From NCBI GenBank assembly GCA_022495005.1, contig JAGYXB010001043.1, positions 124,001 to 188,000 of the forward strand: a stretch of DNA of 64,000 bases, read 5' to 3'. Origin of the DNA: Rhyacophila brunnea. Taxonomy: Eukaryota; Arthropoda; Insecta; Trichoptera; Rhyacophilidae. Of the stretch, positions 46,446 through 57,160 are shown one piece after another. Position 1 is the first letter of the stretch. Every line of letters starts with the position of its first letter. The notes beneath the pieces were generated by a model. It had not been told where the DNA came from, made no database searches, and was given only the letters and a program-made list of their open reading frames with translations. The position numbers and the translations under genes were made by a program.

Positions 46446-47991
46446 TATAGACACGGAAGCATTAATTGTATAGTTCTATGCTAGTCTTACTATATCTTAG
46501 TACCTAATATTAAATGATTTATCAAAATATTTCAGTTCTATAATATTATTATAACTTACATTTCATACTGAGCCAATAATTACTGCAGTCCGATGGGGGT
46601 ATTTCCAAAATCGTGTTAGATTTTCCATCCGCCTGATTCTGATTGCAAATATAATATTACTAGACAAAAATACCAGGTGACAGTGCCACCTGTCAATATT
46701 CTCTGTCATCTGTCTAACTATTGCGAGAGTACCCTATTATTTATTTTCTGTCACGATCCAATTAAAATTAATGAATATTTTATTTGAGCGTAAGTTTATT
46801 TTTTAAATTTAGAAATATTGTTTACATGGATATTTGCTTTCTCCTTACCCCTTTTAATACGTCATACTCATGTCTCGCTCTCTCCTATATATCTATATAT
46901 GTTTTCTATCATGCGTTATAGGTAAATTAAGACAAATGTAATATATTGTAATAATACATAACTTGTAACAGATTTAGAATTAGAAAATAATCCTTAAAAA
47001 ATTTGAACAAATTGAATTCGAATTCTATTTTGTCCATTAGACTACTGACAACAAAACGATTTATTCGTACATTTAATAAAAAAAAAATCTTAAAACTCTA
47101 CGGAAAAAATCTGTTTTGCAATAAATATTTGTCCCAGCACAAAAATAACGATAATACACTGCGATTAGTTTTGATTTAGTAGATGAAAAATTGTTTATAC
47201 CTACACCATACAATTTCGTACATTAGCGTGGTTATTTATTTATTAAGGAAACAAACAGCTAATTTTAATACAAAAATTTGTTTAAAAAATAATAGTGAAA
47301 TTATATTGCAACCCACAAAGTTTCCATGTATAAATTATAATATAGTTAAGCCTAACAAGAATAATAAGTGAGAAAGTAAGATTTACTACTGAGTAGACAG
47401 CTTTAATGCTGACAACGAATACATAATGTCATCTGGTAACATAATATTATTAATATGCAGGTACGAATTTGTTATATTATTTTACAGGTAGGTTTCTAAT
47501 GTAAATTTTCTGGTAATATGTAGATACATATAAGAAAATGTCGTTATTTTCGTAATGTACTTATTTGAACTGTAAGTTACCCACGCCTACGATTTTGTGA
47601 AATTTTCTGAATTTAGTAAAGAACTCGTTGCTGCTATGAAATAATGAATCGCGGTGTTCAAAAGCGCATATGTGGCACCCGCTTGTATTGGAAATGGGGT
47701 AGACTGGGAGTTGTCGCCTGTCGGGCAATGTTACCGGCAATTGGAAAAGCGAAAGAGAAAAAAAAAATCGTCCCGAGGGTGAGTGGAGTTCTCGTGATTT
47801 CCAACCCTCCAGAGCTATCGTAAAGAGCGGGTGTGTTTTATATGATTTCGCTTTGGAGGTTCAATGCATTTTTATCGATATTTTGCCATTTGCGCTGTCA
47901 ATATAATATTTAGAAACTGGGTGCATTATATTATATACATGCTACATAATATGGAACATACATAACTTGAAAACACCTCAGATATATTCTT
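46446..47991. other. AT-rich intron upstream of the Groucho exon
   Basis: Single-copy-looking. Contains an inverted pair of E-boxes (caggtg 46674-46679, cacctg 46687-46692). No coding exon found. Confidence 0.35.
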
Positions 47992-48224
47992 TCGACCATG
48001 TCCGATCTAATAGGATCATATGGGCCTCCACGGAGTGGAGGTTTGTATTAACAGATTTTATTTTTACGAGAAATGGATGTTAGCCACTTGCTCAACCTAT
48101 TAGGTCCATACTCTGACTCATACACAAATTGAAAAACAATATGTGTGCTTGCCAGACCCAGGATTCGAACCTGGGACCCTCGACACTATAGACCGGCGCT
48201 TAAGCCACTCGGCCATCGAGGGTG
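47992..48224 (-). mobile_element. SINE family 1, near full length
   Basis: Minus strand: head caccctcgatggccgagtgg, aagcgccggtctatagtgtc, B box caggttcgaatcc, body to aggatcatatgggcctcc (read on plus) and tcgaccatgtccgat. Confidence 0.87.
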
Positions 48225-48315
48225 TATATTAGGTACATCATTATCATCCTAGAGCCAGAGTGCAAAGTTATGAAGCTCTAGAAAAAATCATATTTGATAT
48301 GAAACTCGACTGGAT

Positions 48316-48751
48316 TTGAACTCCTATAACCATTGGTGTCGCGCCAATCTGTGTGTCCCTGATAACTATCTTAGAAATCGGGAGCATCAGTGGTTTGTTC
48401 TCCCGAGGGGCAGAACTAACCTGGCATTCGTGATGCCAATTGGGAGGGCAATAACTCTGTTAAACCAAATCGCTTCGGATGTTGATTTATTCCATCTACG
48501 TGAGGATGAGTATAGGTGGACGTTATTTTCTAAATTCTTAAAATAGGGTCTGTTTAACTCATCCGGTGTACCTACTTCCTTGTACCTATATAATTTTTTG
48601 TATTACACATTTATACTGTAGAATCTATCTCTTTTATTATGTACCTAATATTGTTTTAATACTATTTCGTTGTTTCTAAATGTCATGTTGTGAACGTCTT
48701 CAACTTATTTGTAATGTCCATAATATGTAAAATAAATGAATTGAATTGAAT
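48316..48751 (+). pseudogene. LINE 2 3' end, copy 3
   Basis: The frame (GANLCVPDNYLRNREHQWFVLPRGRTNLAFVMPIGRAITLLNQIASD ... YRWTLFSKFLK) is homologous to the other two copies. The tail is (attga)n-like at 48735-48751. It lies only about 270 bp upstream of the Groucho exon. Confidence 0.75.
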
Positions 48752-49024
48752 ATACTACGAGCCTCCTATCTAATTAAGACAATTTAAACTAGTAGGTCAT
48801 AAATGGAATGTTTATCAAATTGCGTTATTATTGACTATCGGTTTTTGTGTATTAAATCAAGGAATATTAATTACCTTAATTACCAACCAACGCCCGGCTC
48901 TAGTGAGGTGGTGATAGGTTTTTTGTTATAAGTTTAATACCCTTGGCACACAAATAATTAATAAAGGTTTTCTATCGCTCCTTTGACGTGATGTTTTATT
49001 TACTTTTTGTTTTTTTTATTCCAG

Positions 49025-49162
49025 ACGGAGATAGCAAAAAGACTGAACGCGATAATAGCGCAGATCCTCCCGTTCCTCAGCCAGGAACATCAGCAGCAGG
49101 TGGCCACAGCTGTCGAGAGAGCGAAGCAGGTCACCATGACAGAGCTCAATGCCATCATTGGG
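49025..49162 (+). CDS. gro: Internal exon of groucho / TLE-family transcriptional co-repressor
   Basis: This 138-bp exon encodes 46 residues, beginning [17 protein letters not shown] and ending [11 protein letters not shown]. From memory of the family, this block is nearly unchanged between insect Groucho and vertebrate TLE1-4, where an exon of the same 46 codons exists. It lies in the N-terminal glutamine-rich (Q) coiled-coil domain, which drives tetramerisation and binds Tcf/Lef proteins. Groucho is a nuclear co-repressor recruited by Hairy/E(spl), Engrailed, Runt and Tcf. A pyrimidine tract ends in ccag at 49021-49024, and the donor gtaagt is at 49163-49168. Both junctions fall between codons (phase 0/0). 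The exon is much more GC-rich than the surrounding intron. No stop or frameshift is present, so this is a functional exon, not a retrocopy. The exon before it (expected to end in the YYEMSYGLNVEMHKQ block) and the exon after it were searched for and not found. Identification is confident; the species is not known. Confidence 0.95.
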
Positions 49163-49168
49163 GTAAGT

Positions 49169-49784
49169 CCAAACTTGCAGATCTTCTTCAATAACTTCTC
49201 ATGCGATGTAATCTTTACTTATATATGTGTATCTAACGAAAGGATTTCGTGACTCGACATTAAATATAATTAACTGAAAAATACTTGGTTACACTTAAAT
49301 AAAAACTGTATTATAACACTCAATTTTTTTTTGTGAGCGCTTGTCATTCGTAAAAGTTAATAAGCCTCTCGTCATTTTTTTTCATTTCAAATTCAATCAA
49401 CCCCTCAAAACTGTCAAAATAATACAGTGATGTTTGCCATGTCTCTAGTGCTCGCAGGCAGAATACATTCGCGTGTATTGAAACACCGTACGTTGCGAAC
49501 GGATTTTTAAAGTGTACCGCTTCTCGTTTCCCGCGATTTTTTGTTTTTTTTCCCCGCCGAACATTCGATAATTGAACAAACATCGCTATTAATTGACGCA
49601 GCCAGCACCTAGGGTGCATACGATATTTATACATAGAAAACTGTCTACCTATGTAGGTAAATTATATATGCATGGCATTTGAACAGCTAAAAAGAAATAT
49701 GACTGAATATTCTTCAACTTTTAGACTTTTGATGAAACCGCTAGAGTTTAACCAAACCTTGAAAATTATTTGGGGTGCTACGCC
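49169..49784. other. Start of the intron following the Groucho exon
   Basis: AT-rich. No further exon with acceptable splice sites. A minus-strand 96-codon frame (49344-49634) has no domain. Confidence 0.4.
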
Positions 49785-50178
49785 GGCTCCCACACCAAAA
49801 CTCATCTCGTCTGCCGCACAGCCATAAAACAAATCTTCCTATAACTGAGATCCAGTGTTGCTTGTGAAGACCGCGGACATCTATTACCTAACGACAGTCA
49901 CGCGTAGCCGTCGAAACGTATAGATATTTGAATGCGGTGATTGGCGAGCCGGTATAGGAATGGCCAATTCGTAGGTGTTTGTATGAGACTTCGACTCGGA
50001 GCCTGAAAAGGATGCAACTTGTCGATTGCAACAGCAGATTTTTTTCCAAACGAAACAGTCGCATTCGACCAATCTGCGGAGCTCCATTTGGCAACGTGTG
50101 TTTTGGGAATAACGATGACGTCACATTGACGTATTCGACACGTTTTAGGCGAGACGAGTTTTTAATGTGAGAGCCGGC
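49785..50178. mobile_element. TIR element family I, copy 2
   Basis: The left end gccggctcccacaccaaaac and right end tttttaatgtgagagccggc are inverted. aactcatctcg/cgagacgagtt pairs extend the TIR. The right part (gaccaatctgcggagctcca, acgatgacgtcacatt) matches copy 1 at 39462. Non-coding; it lies in the intron 3' of the Groucho exon. Confidence 0.75.
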
Positions 50179-50195
50179 TCACAGCTTTGTTATAT

Positions 50196-50345
50196 TTTTT
50201 TGACCATGTCCGATCATAAGATGATCATATGGGGCTCCACAGAGGAGAAGTTTGTTTTAACAGATTTATGTTTTTACGAGAAATGGATGTTAGCCAGATT
50301 GAAAAACAATATGTGCCAGACACACGAATCGAACCTGGATCCCAC
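50196..50345 (-). mobile_element. SINE family 1 with internal deletions
   Basis: It keeps tgaccatgtccgatcataag, tttttacgagaaatggatgt, a shortened middle and a decayed B box (cgaatcgaacctgg). Parts of the body (gcttgctcaacctattagg) are deleted. Confidence 0.7.
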
Positions 50346-50534
50346 GAAATTACATATACACATTAATAATGTCTGCTATCTTTACTAAGTTATGAATTCA
50401 AACATATTTAACGGGAATGTTTTACTCTCATGGGTATCGCGCCCAATGTGCATTATGCAACGATTGCCTACCGTAACTCAATTTGGAGAGCGCTTATGAG
50501 CAGGTTTTAAAAAGGCCAATAGTTAAAATTTGTC

Positions 50535-50655
50535 GTAATTATCCACAGGGCGCGATACCCAAAAGACGCAGGTTGGATTCCTGCCGGGTGACTTACTTTT
50601 TTCAAAAAAAGATTTTTTCTATTGGCTATATTTTCTCACGAGTGTTTTCAAAATT
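50535..50655 (+). mobile_element. SINE family 2 fragment
   Basis: gggcgcgatacccaaaagac, B box caggttggattcc (C to G mutated) and attttttctattggctatat match 12510-12610. Confidence 0.65.
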
Positions 50656-51158
50656 ATGTATGTTCAAAATTTTAACATTTTTAGTACGCGAAGTCTCACC
50701 ACTTTATGCGCGGTTTGCGGCCAAGTTTCGGCCATTTTCAGTAAAATAATGGGAAAAATGTGTATAGCAGGAATGGCGCATGCATACACACGTAAATCAG
50801 CCGACAAAAACGTAGCCAGTGGCGTGGAAAAATGACCCCCTGAACCTCACCCCACTTTTTATTATTAATTTGATTGGCGCTATGTAGTGATGATGGCTGT
50901 TTTACATTTCCAGAGCTACTCCGATGTTGCCTACTCGAATTTTTGAGTACACGGGTTGTTTTTATTGTCTTTTTTTGTTGTTTTGTTTTTTTTTAAGTTG
51001 TTTTCGCTACAGAATGACAATGAAATATAATCTCGTTTATTCTGAACGGACAAAAATATTTGAAAAACGTCGCAAATGATAACAAATGTTTTACGTGGGT
51101 AATGAAATTCTTATTTTCAGGTTTTTACGTGCCTATTGAATCATTAATTTGTAAATAC

Positions 51159-51683
51159 CAGTGGCGAATGGTGGAGGTAGGCTGTTAAGATTCTACATTA
51201 ATAGTGCACACTAAACTTTGTCGATCATACTTATTTGTTTTCATTAAATAAACTAAGAATACAATTTGCAATCCGGGTTAATTTTTAAAATTCAATTAAA
51301 CCCTGCCTAAATTAATCCATAATAGTTTAGGAATGCTATGAGTTATCCGAAAAAAATAGTGCATAATTTTTCAGTCATACTAATTTGTTTTCATTGGATT
51401 AAGAATACATATTACAGATGATGTTGGTTAGTTTTTTTTTTTAATTCATTAAGCCCTGTCCTCCAAACCAAAATCGATACAAAATATTCTTCTATCTTTA
51501 AAATATTTAAAATGATATATCGTTTAATAGCAAACTTTTAAATATTTTATCGAAAAACGAGCATATTTTGACTATTATCTAATATGGCTTGGGTTCGTCA
51601 GGGTTTAATTGAATTTTAAAAACTACCAATGACTGACTGAGTTTAGTGTTTAGTTAACAGCCTACCTCCACCCTTCGCCACTG
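51159..51683. mobile_element. hAT-type MITE family A with perfect 8-bp TSD
   Basis: It starts cagtggcgaatggtggaggt and ends acctccacccttcgccactg. gtaaatac occurs at 51151-51158 and again at 51684-51691. This TSD is the strongest evidence that the whole family A is mobilised by a hAT transposase. Length 525 bp, with a deletion near the right end relative to 34291-34873. Confidence 0.92.
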
Positions 51684-51837
51684 GTAAATACGCATAATTC
51701 TTATATCGCCTTATAAATAATAAGGTGACAATAATCAATAGAAAGATATTTTAACTTTTTTTAAACGATGCAACGGAACTATTATTATATTACTATTATT
51801 CTTAATGTCATTATCCTTTAACGAAGGTCGGCCACCA

Positions 51838-51985
51838 TTGTTATATAAGTTAGAGTTAATAGTATACGTTGTCAGTGTTTATTTGTCACTTGGTGAGTGT
51901 ACACTAAAGATGCTGAAAGGCGAAACCCAGGTTGCAAAAAACGACTGAAATGGAACAGTACAAAACTTAAATCCATTAGAATGTA
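51838..51985 (+). repeat. Dispersed repeat with the gaaacccgggtcgcaaaaaa block, copy 2
   Basis: Same order as 30262-30415: tataagttagagttaatagt, gttgtcagtg, gaaaggcgaaacccagg, tggaacagtacaaaacttaa. Confidence 0.7.
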
Positions 51986-52562
51986 GGTAGATATAAGAAC
52001 TAAATCGTAGGAAATCGCAAACTCCAAAAATTCAAATCCAATTCGGTCCTACTTTTTTTCTAATATGACTTATTGTATAGGTACTTATTGAATGAACAAA
52101 ATAATAATTTAATATTATTCATTTCGTATTTGAAGTATTGTTTTATAAACACACCCTTAATCCGATTGTTCGTTCATTTTATATTGTAAATTACCCCACA
52201 CGGGATATGAATATAAGTGGTCATAGTGCGTACTATGTTTGCACATCTCAACCAATATTGAAATGTGGTGTTTTGCGTGTATTAATCGACTGTGTTGAAT
52301 TTGTACGCGCGTAACAAAAAAAATCACGCTCACCTGGTTTTAATTAATACCCACGCATTTCAATCATTGTTTATTTTTTTTACGTTCAAAATTGTAATGC
52401 TTTTATTTCTCTCTCGAACCGAAATCCAATGAATAGTAGCATAATAACGACAAAACGTACGGACTCTTGTTTGAATTTGAATTTACATAGTCGATGTAAT
52501 AATAATAATAGGATTTATAAATAGTCATTACAATGGATTTTGCTGTTAATGATTGTTTTACT

Positions 52563-52700
52563 TATGTTACACCGAATGTGCAAAATTGACTATTACATGA
52601 AATGGGCAAAATTTTGGCTAATTCATGTAATAGTCAAGCCTGTTGCCTTATTCATGAATTAGGTATTTTTTCTGCTGAGTACATGAATTCGCCACGGTAT
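52563..52700 (+). repeat. Direct repeat pair, left copy
   Basis: tgttacaccgaatgtg, attacatgaaatgggcaaaa, ctaattcatg and cttattcatgaatta recur at 53090-53215 in the same order. The unit contains internal dyads (ttcatgaa). Confidence 0.7.
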
Positions 52701-52789
52701 GGAATTCTTGAACTGTCAACATGACAGAAGAAAAAGTAAATTTAATACGGATGGTTTTATTAGTTATAATTGGACATAATATAATATTA

Positions 52790-52821
52790 TTAGGTTATGT
52801 TAGGTTAGGTTAGGTTAGGTT
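52790..52821 (+). repeat. Interstitial telomere-type (TTAGG)n tract
   Basis: Four exact TTAGG units (52800-52819) preceded by a degenerate one. TTAGG is the insect telomere motif. The tract is short and lies beside ttcatgaatta-type sequence, as the other TTAGG tracts do. Confidence 0.8.
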
Positions 52822-53089
52822 TTGTAATTCTGAATTAAATTATTCAACTGAATGTCCATTTTGAGGTTAGCTATCAAGTTTCAACAAACTATCACAAACA
52901 TTCAATCGACCATTGCACAATTGATACCCAAGCACGAATCAAATCGCGAAAATACTTTTCAATAAAATTCTTCCGTTATCATATTATAGTTCTAGAATTT
53001 TTTGCGCATAGTAAATGGATATGAACGTCATTCAAATCAATGACATTTGACACATTTGTTAAGTTGCAAAAAACACCATGGGTATATGT

Positions 53090-53215
53090 TACACCGAACG
53101 TGTGAAATTGCGTATTACATGAAATCGGCAAAATTTTGCCTAATTCATGAAAAATGCAAGCCCGTTACCTTATTCATGAATTAAGAAAATTATCTGCCAG
53201 TGCGTGAATTCTGGG
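53090..53215 (+). repeat. Direct repeat pair, right copy
   Basis: Diverged copy of 52563-52700. A SINE (53210-53392) joins its right end. Confidence 0.7.
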
Positions 53216-53392
53216 TCTGTCAAGTACACGTCATATTGTTTTTCAATTTGTGTGTGAGTCAGGGTATGAACCTAACAGGTTGAGCAAGTGGCTGAAATCA
53301 ATTTCTCGTAAAAACAAAATCTGTTAATACAAGCCTCTACTCTGTGGAGACCCATATGATCCTATTAGGATCGGACATGGTCAGAAAATTGT
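53210..53392 (+). mobile_element. SINE family 1, head lost
   Basis: It begins after the B box (tctgggtctgtcaagtacac) and continues to attaggatcggacatggtca. 5'-truncated. Confidence 0.8.
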
Positions 53393-54973
53393 TATTATTG
53401 TAATTATATAATTTTCAAAACAGTAAAATTGTTTGACTCCTTTCGAATTTGGACAATCAGCATTCGGAGAATCAGTAGGCAAAGCATGTTCCTTGTTTAA
53501 TATTTTTAGCCGTCAGGATTTAAGTAATCATCTTCCGTTTTTAAAAAGCAGATGTAGGTATTTTAGTTGCGTGTGTTTATGTAAAAAAAATCCTAAAGTG
53601 GAACTAATTCAAGAACGTTGAAAAATCACTTACGACCGTATTAGTTAGAGCAGTTGATATAATCTTGGTAATAATTGGAGCCGCTTTGATCTTTAATAAT
53701 ACATGTTGTGTAATACGATGTGATTATGAAAACAAATTCCACAAATGCCGTGTGTCAAACGGTGGCGCGTTGTAAGTGAATAGGCGCCCACTGATAATAA
53801 TATAGAAACCTCACCCTATCAATCCCCACCCCACCCCACGCCTCGACACGTAAGGGTGAGTTATTCCAGTCACACTTGTAGTATTTCGCGGTGTCGCGCC
53901 ACTTTTACAAAGAAAAGCGATGGTTTTATTTATGGTTTTGTTTTTGCTTAGGTAATTGAACAGTTAAAAAATAATTAAATAAATGTTAGTTAAAAAAAAA
54001 AAACTTGTGAGTGCATCATTGTAGGATTCATTACTGTGGGAGTCATGGTATGGTTGATGAAGAAGTCAAGATTTGGTGGTTGCTCCGATGGATGGAGTAG
54101 CGAGTTTTATTTGCATCGTAAACAGTCGGTACAGGCGTATGTTACAATACTTATGATACTGTTCCGAGGTCCGAATCACGGTAGAATGAGGTGTTGTGCG
54201 GAGCGCTATAGAGACTCAGATTCTAACAGACCGGGAACTTTTATTCGAGTGACATGTCCAATGAATTATAATCCGCTATCTATTGATGTACTCACAATCG
54301 GAATAATATATTGAAAAGAATATTTAGGAAACAATAAATATAATTTAGTCAGCTACAATAAGAAGAAATGCCATCTGACAATTTATATGATACATTACTT
54401 AATGCATATTTTATATAAATTAATCATTTTGGAAACCGTATTAATTTAAGTTAGCTTTGCTTTAAAACAGATTATTAAATATTCGACAAATTGCAGGAAT
54501 AGATGTGATGTATTTTTTTTTCATTCAGTATACTTACTCCTTTTTTGCCTATATTGTGATATTTATTTAGAAAAAAATAAATAACACAATAAAAATAATA
54601 AGTCGTCGATCAGCTTTCCTCGTTCGATGTACGGTCGTAGATGTTGTCAGTCACGACTCATGACCCGAGAAATGAGAAAGACCCGACAAGGAAATTCACA
54701 CCCACACCTTTAACAATAGGAAAACCGATAAATATACCTACGTACACACAAATAGGTATATATAATATTCGAGTAAAGTCACTCACACTTTAAGAACATA
54801 ACATATACGCACACATTCGTAAAATATGAGTTGATATAGTATCAGGGTTGCCAAATTAGCGTATTCTTACAATTTTTGAATAATATGCGGTCTAGCTTGC
54901 AAAATTTGTGTCATACATTTTTTGAATATACGTCTGCTTGCAATAAAATTAATCTGACGCAGGGAAATAGTTT
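53393..54973. other. Intron, nothing recognised
   Basis: Short frames at 53433-53621 and 54036-54314 show no domain. A CA-rich patch lies near 53820-53850. Confidence 0.35.
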
Positions 54974-55087
54974 ATCATTAGTAATCATTACTTGCACTAA
55001 TGCCACCACGTGTAAACGTGCCGAATTGGTAATATCCATTAGTACTCGGCCTGTTTCTACTAATTATTAGTGCAATTACTAATGATT
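54974..55087. repeat. Small hairpin of about 114 bp
   Basis: The left arm (54974-55001: atcattagtaatcatt, tgcactaat) is inverted at 55066-55087 (attagtgcaattactaatga). The loop contains a cacgtg E-box-like core and another attagtac. It may be a tiny MITE or a folded regulatory element; no second copy in the window. Confidence 0.55.
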
Positions 55088-55119
55088 AGTACAAAGCCCG
55101 TATAAACAAGCTCTACACA

Positions 55120-55610
55120 ATGAATCTAACAATTATGATATCGGTTGAGCTTTTTAAGTGGACTTTAATTATTTTTAGGGAAGATGAGGTTGGATCTAGG
55201 GGTGGGGGCGATAGAACAGAATGCCAGACACTGACTTTTGTGATGATGTATGATGGCTCGGTGGTCTGGTTTCAACTTTCGCTCGCGCGGTATTGTTGTT
55301 TTGGGTCACCCGGTTCGAACACTCACGCACTTTGTGACATAGTTTTATGGATTATATGTGAGGGTGTATGAATGATGATGATAGATTCTGAATGAGTCTG
55401 TATCTATTGAGTCAATCACTTACGCGACGGAAAGCTATTAGAATCCCGCTCACGCCCGCTATCGAGATGCAACTGAATGTTCTTGGTAACACCGTCTCTC
55501 ATGACCCGTAATTGCTTATTGATTTTCTGGTAACAATAACACTGGGGATTAGGAGGTGGGTGAGGAGATAAGGAGTGGAATGGGATCATAAATGGCCCAA
55601 CCAGATATTA
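55120..55610. repeat. Dispersed repeat G, copy 2
   Basis: Shares aatgccagacactgac, cactcacgcactttg, catgacccgta and aatggcccaaccaga with 37330-37870, in the same order. Confidence 0.5.
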
Positions 55611-55725
55611 TTTTCAGAGTTCTGCAAAACCTTAATAAATTAAACGTACGCTGGAATATACAAAATTTCCTAAGTGGGTACATACTTCATTTAAATGATG
55701 GCCTAATTTACTTTATTAACATTGT

Positions 55726-55775
55726 CGGAAATCCGATGGACACGGGTTCGAATCCCGTCCGGCACCATATCTTTT
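55726..55775 (+). mobile_element. tRNA 3'-half-like fragment (SINE head or tRNA debris)
   Basis: A perfect T-arm, acgggttcgaatcccgt, is followed by ccggcacca, like a tRNA acceptor 3' strand with CCA. No matching 5' acceptor strand (gtgccgg) or anticodon arm was found upstream, so this is not an intact tRNA gene. Confidence 0.4.
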
Positions 55776-55934
55776 CAAAGATTATAGAGGTGTTGTTAGA
55801 GTTATGTGTACATTTATATTTTAAATTGTTGTCACTCTTTCCATAGATTCAGCCCATTGGTACACTTGGTGGTGATTTATGATAATTTATCTCATATTTT
55901 TAATAAAGCTCACCATGTGAGGGATGCACAAATA

Positions 55935-56125
55935 TTTATATCATTTCCATCAAATATTACCAATATTGAATGAGTATTTCGTTTATGTGACAATCCATGT
56001 GATACAGAAGTGAATATTAAAAATAACTTATACTTAAATAGGTACCTACTTTTTTTAGTATATCTCATATTTCTCCACACCCGAGAATTGTTACTTCTTC
56101 TATAACCAATTTCCATTATTTTTGT
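55935..56125. repeat. Dispersed repeat, partner of 30510-30700
   Basis: Shares attaccaatattgaa, catatttctccaca and ccattatttttgtgt with 30510-30700. Confidence 0.5.
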
Positions 56126-56154
56126 GTCAGTGTTTGTTGTAGGTGTATTTATAT

Positions 56155-56570
56155 TAATTAATAATTACAAGATAAAAAGAACTTTTTATATACCTACAAC
56201 GTTTTTAAATTCTGTTGAACCATATAAACTTGACTTGACTAGCTTAAACGATCAAAAAAAATTTGTACTTGACATGTAATATTGATTTACATAGTAACGC
56301 ACGTATATATTAATAATTTAGTTGCTAGGACCCCCTAGCAACCAATAATGTTATCAAAATAACTTTTCATACAAAACAGAATCAACTAAAAATGAATTCA
56401 ATTCTATTTAAAGATGGCTAAAAGTATTAAAAATGCATTGGCATTGTGTTCTGATATATTCTAAAAGTTTCAAATGTCTAGCTAGTCGGGAAGTTAGTTA
56501 AAAATCGATTGCAAGATTTGTACCGGACAAAGAACCACCGGACAAATAAGAATACGAGCTAAGAAAAACG
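56155..56570 (+). repeat. Dispersed repeat family R, copy 3
   Basis: Same order as 27770-28215, from attacaagataaaaagaact to caccggacaaataag. Its neighbours on both sides (55935 and 56575) have partners near 30 kb, so larger composite blocks may have moved together. Confidence 0.75.
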
Positions 56571-56574
56571 TTGT

Positions 56575-56770
56575 AAAAATACTACACTCAAGACGTGTAA
56601 AATCGTCCATTCTGGGAATAATGGAAAGTAATGGAGTTTTACTAATCGTAAGGCATGGTAAGGTGGCTATTATTATTACCATTCCAAGAAAAAATATTGA
56701 TACTTATGTTTATTATTGTTGTAAGATAAAACACAATAAATGTAGTACTTACTAATTCGGTTTAGTTAAT
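56575..56770. repeat. Repeat, inverted partner of 29905-30090
   Basis: aaaatactacactca, accattccaagaaaaaatat, ttgttgtaagataaaacaca and actaattcggttta match the other copy in reverse. Confidence 0.7.
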
Positions 56771-57160
56771 TAATAAAACATATTATTATTTTTGTCAATG
56801 AGAGCAGCTGCTGGCAACACCTGTAGGACAACGATATTAGTATTGGTATAGTAAAAGTTCCTCACTGTATTGTGGTGTCTCATACAGACGTGTCAATACA
56901 TACACACGTTTAACAATGTGGCACACGTAACACAATATGGCTGGATTTCATTCACGTGCCAAATCCGCTAGGGGATGGGGTTTTTGTGGATGATAGCATA
57001 AATATTTGATGTGTTCCTGATTATTAAAAGATATATTCGTGCCGCGACGGAGTTGCTTTTGCGCTCTTTTGTCGTTGTTTCTTCGGAAGTTAGTAATGAT
57101 TTCGTCGATATTTCAGTATGGATGGATACTTATTTATTTAAACGTCTGCGATTCTCATCC

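Noticed and set aside
52790..52821. True chromosome-end telomere
   Set aside because: Only about five units, embedded in ordinary intron sequence with gene and repeats on both sides.
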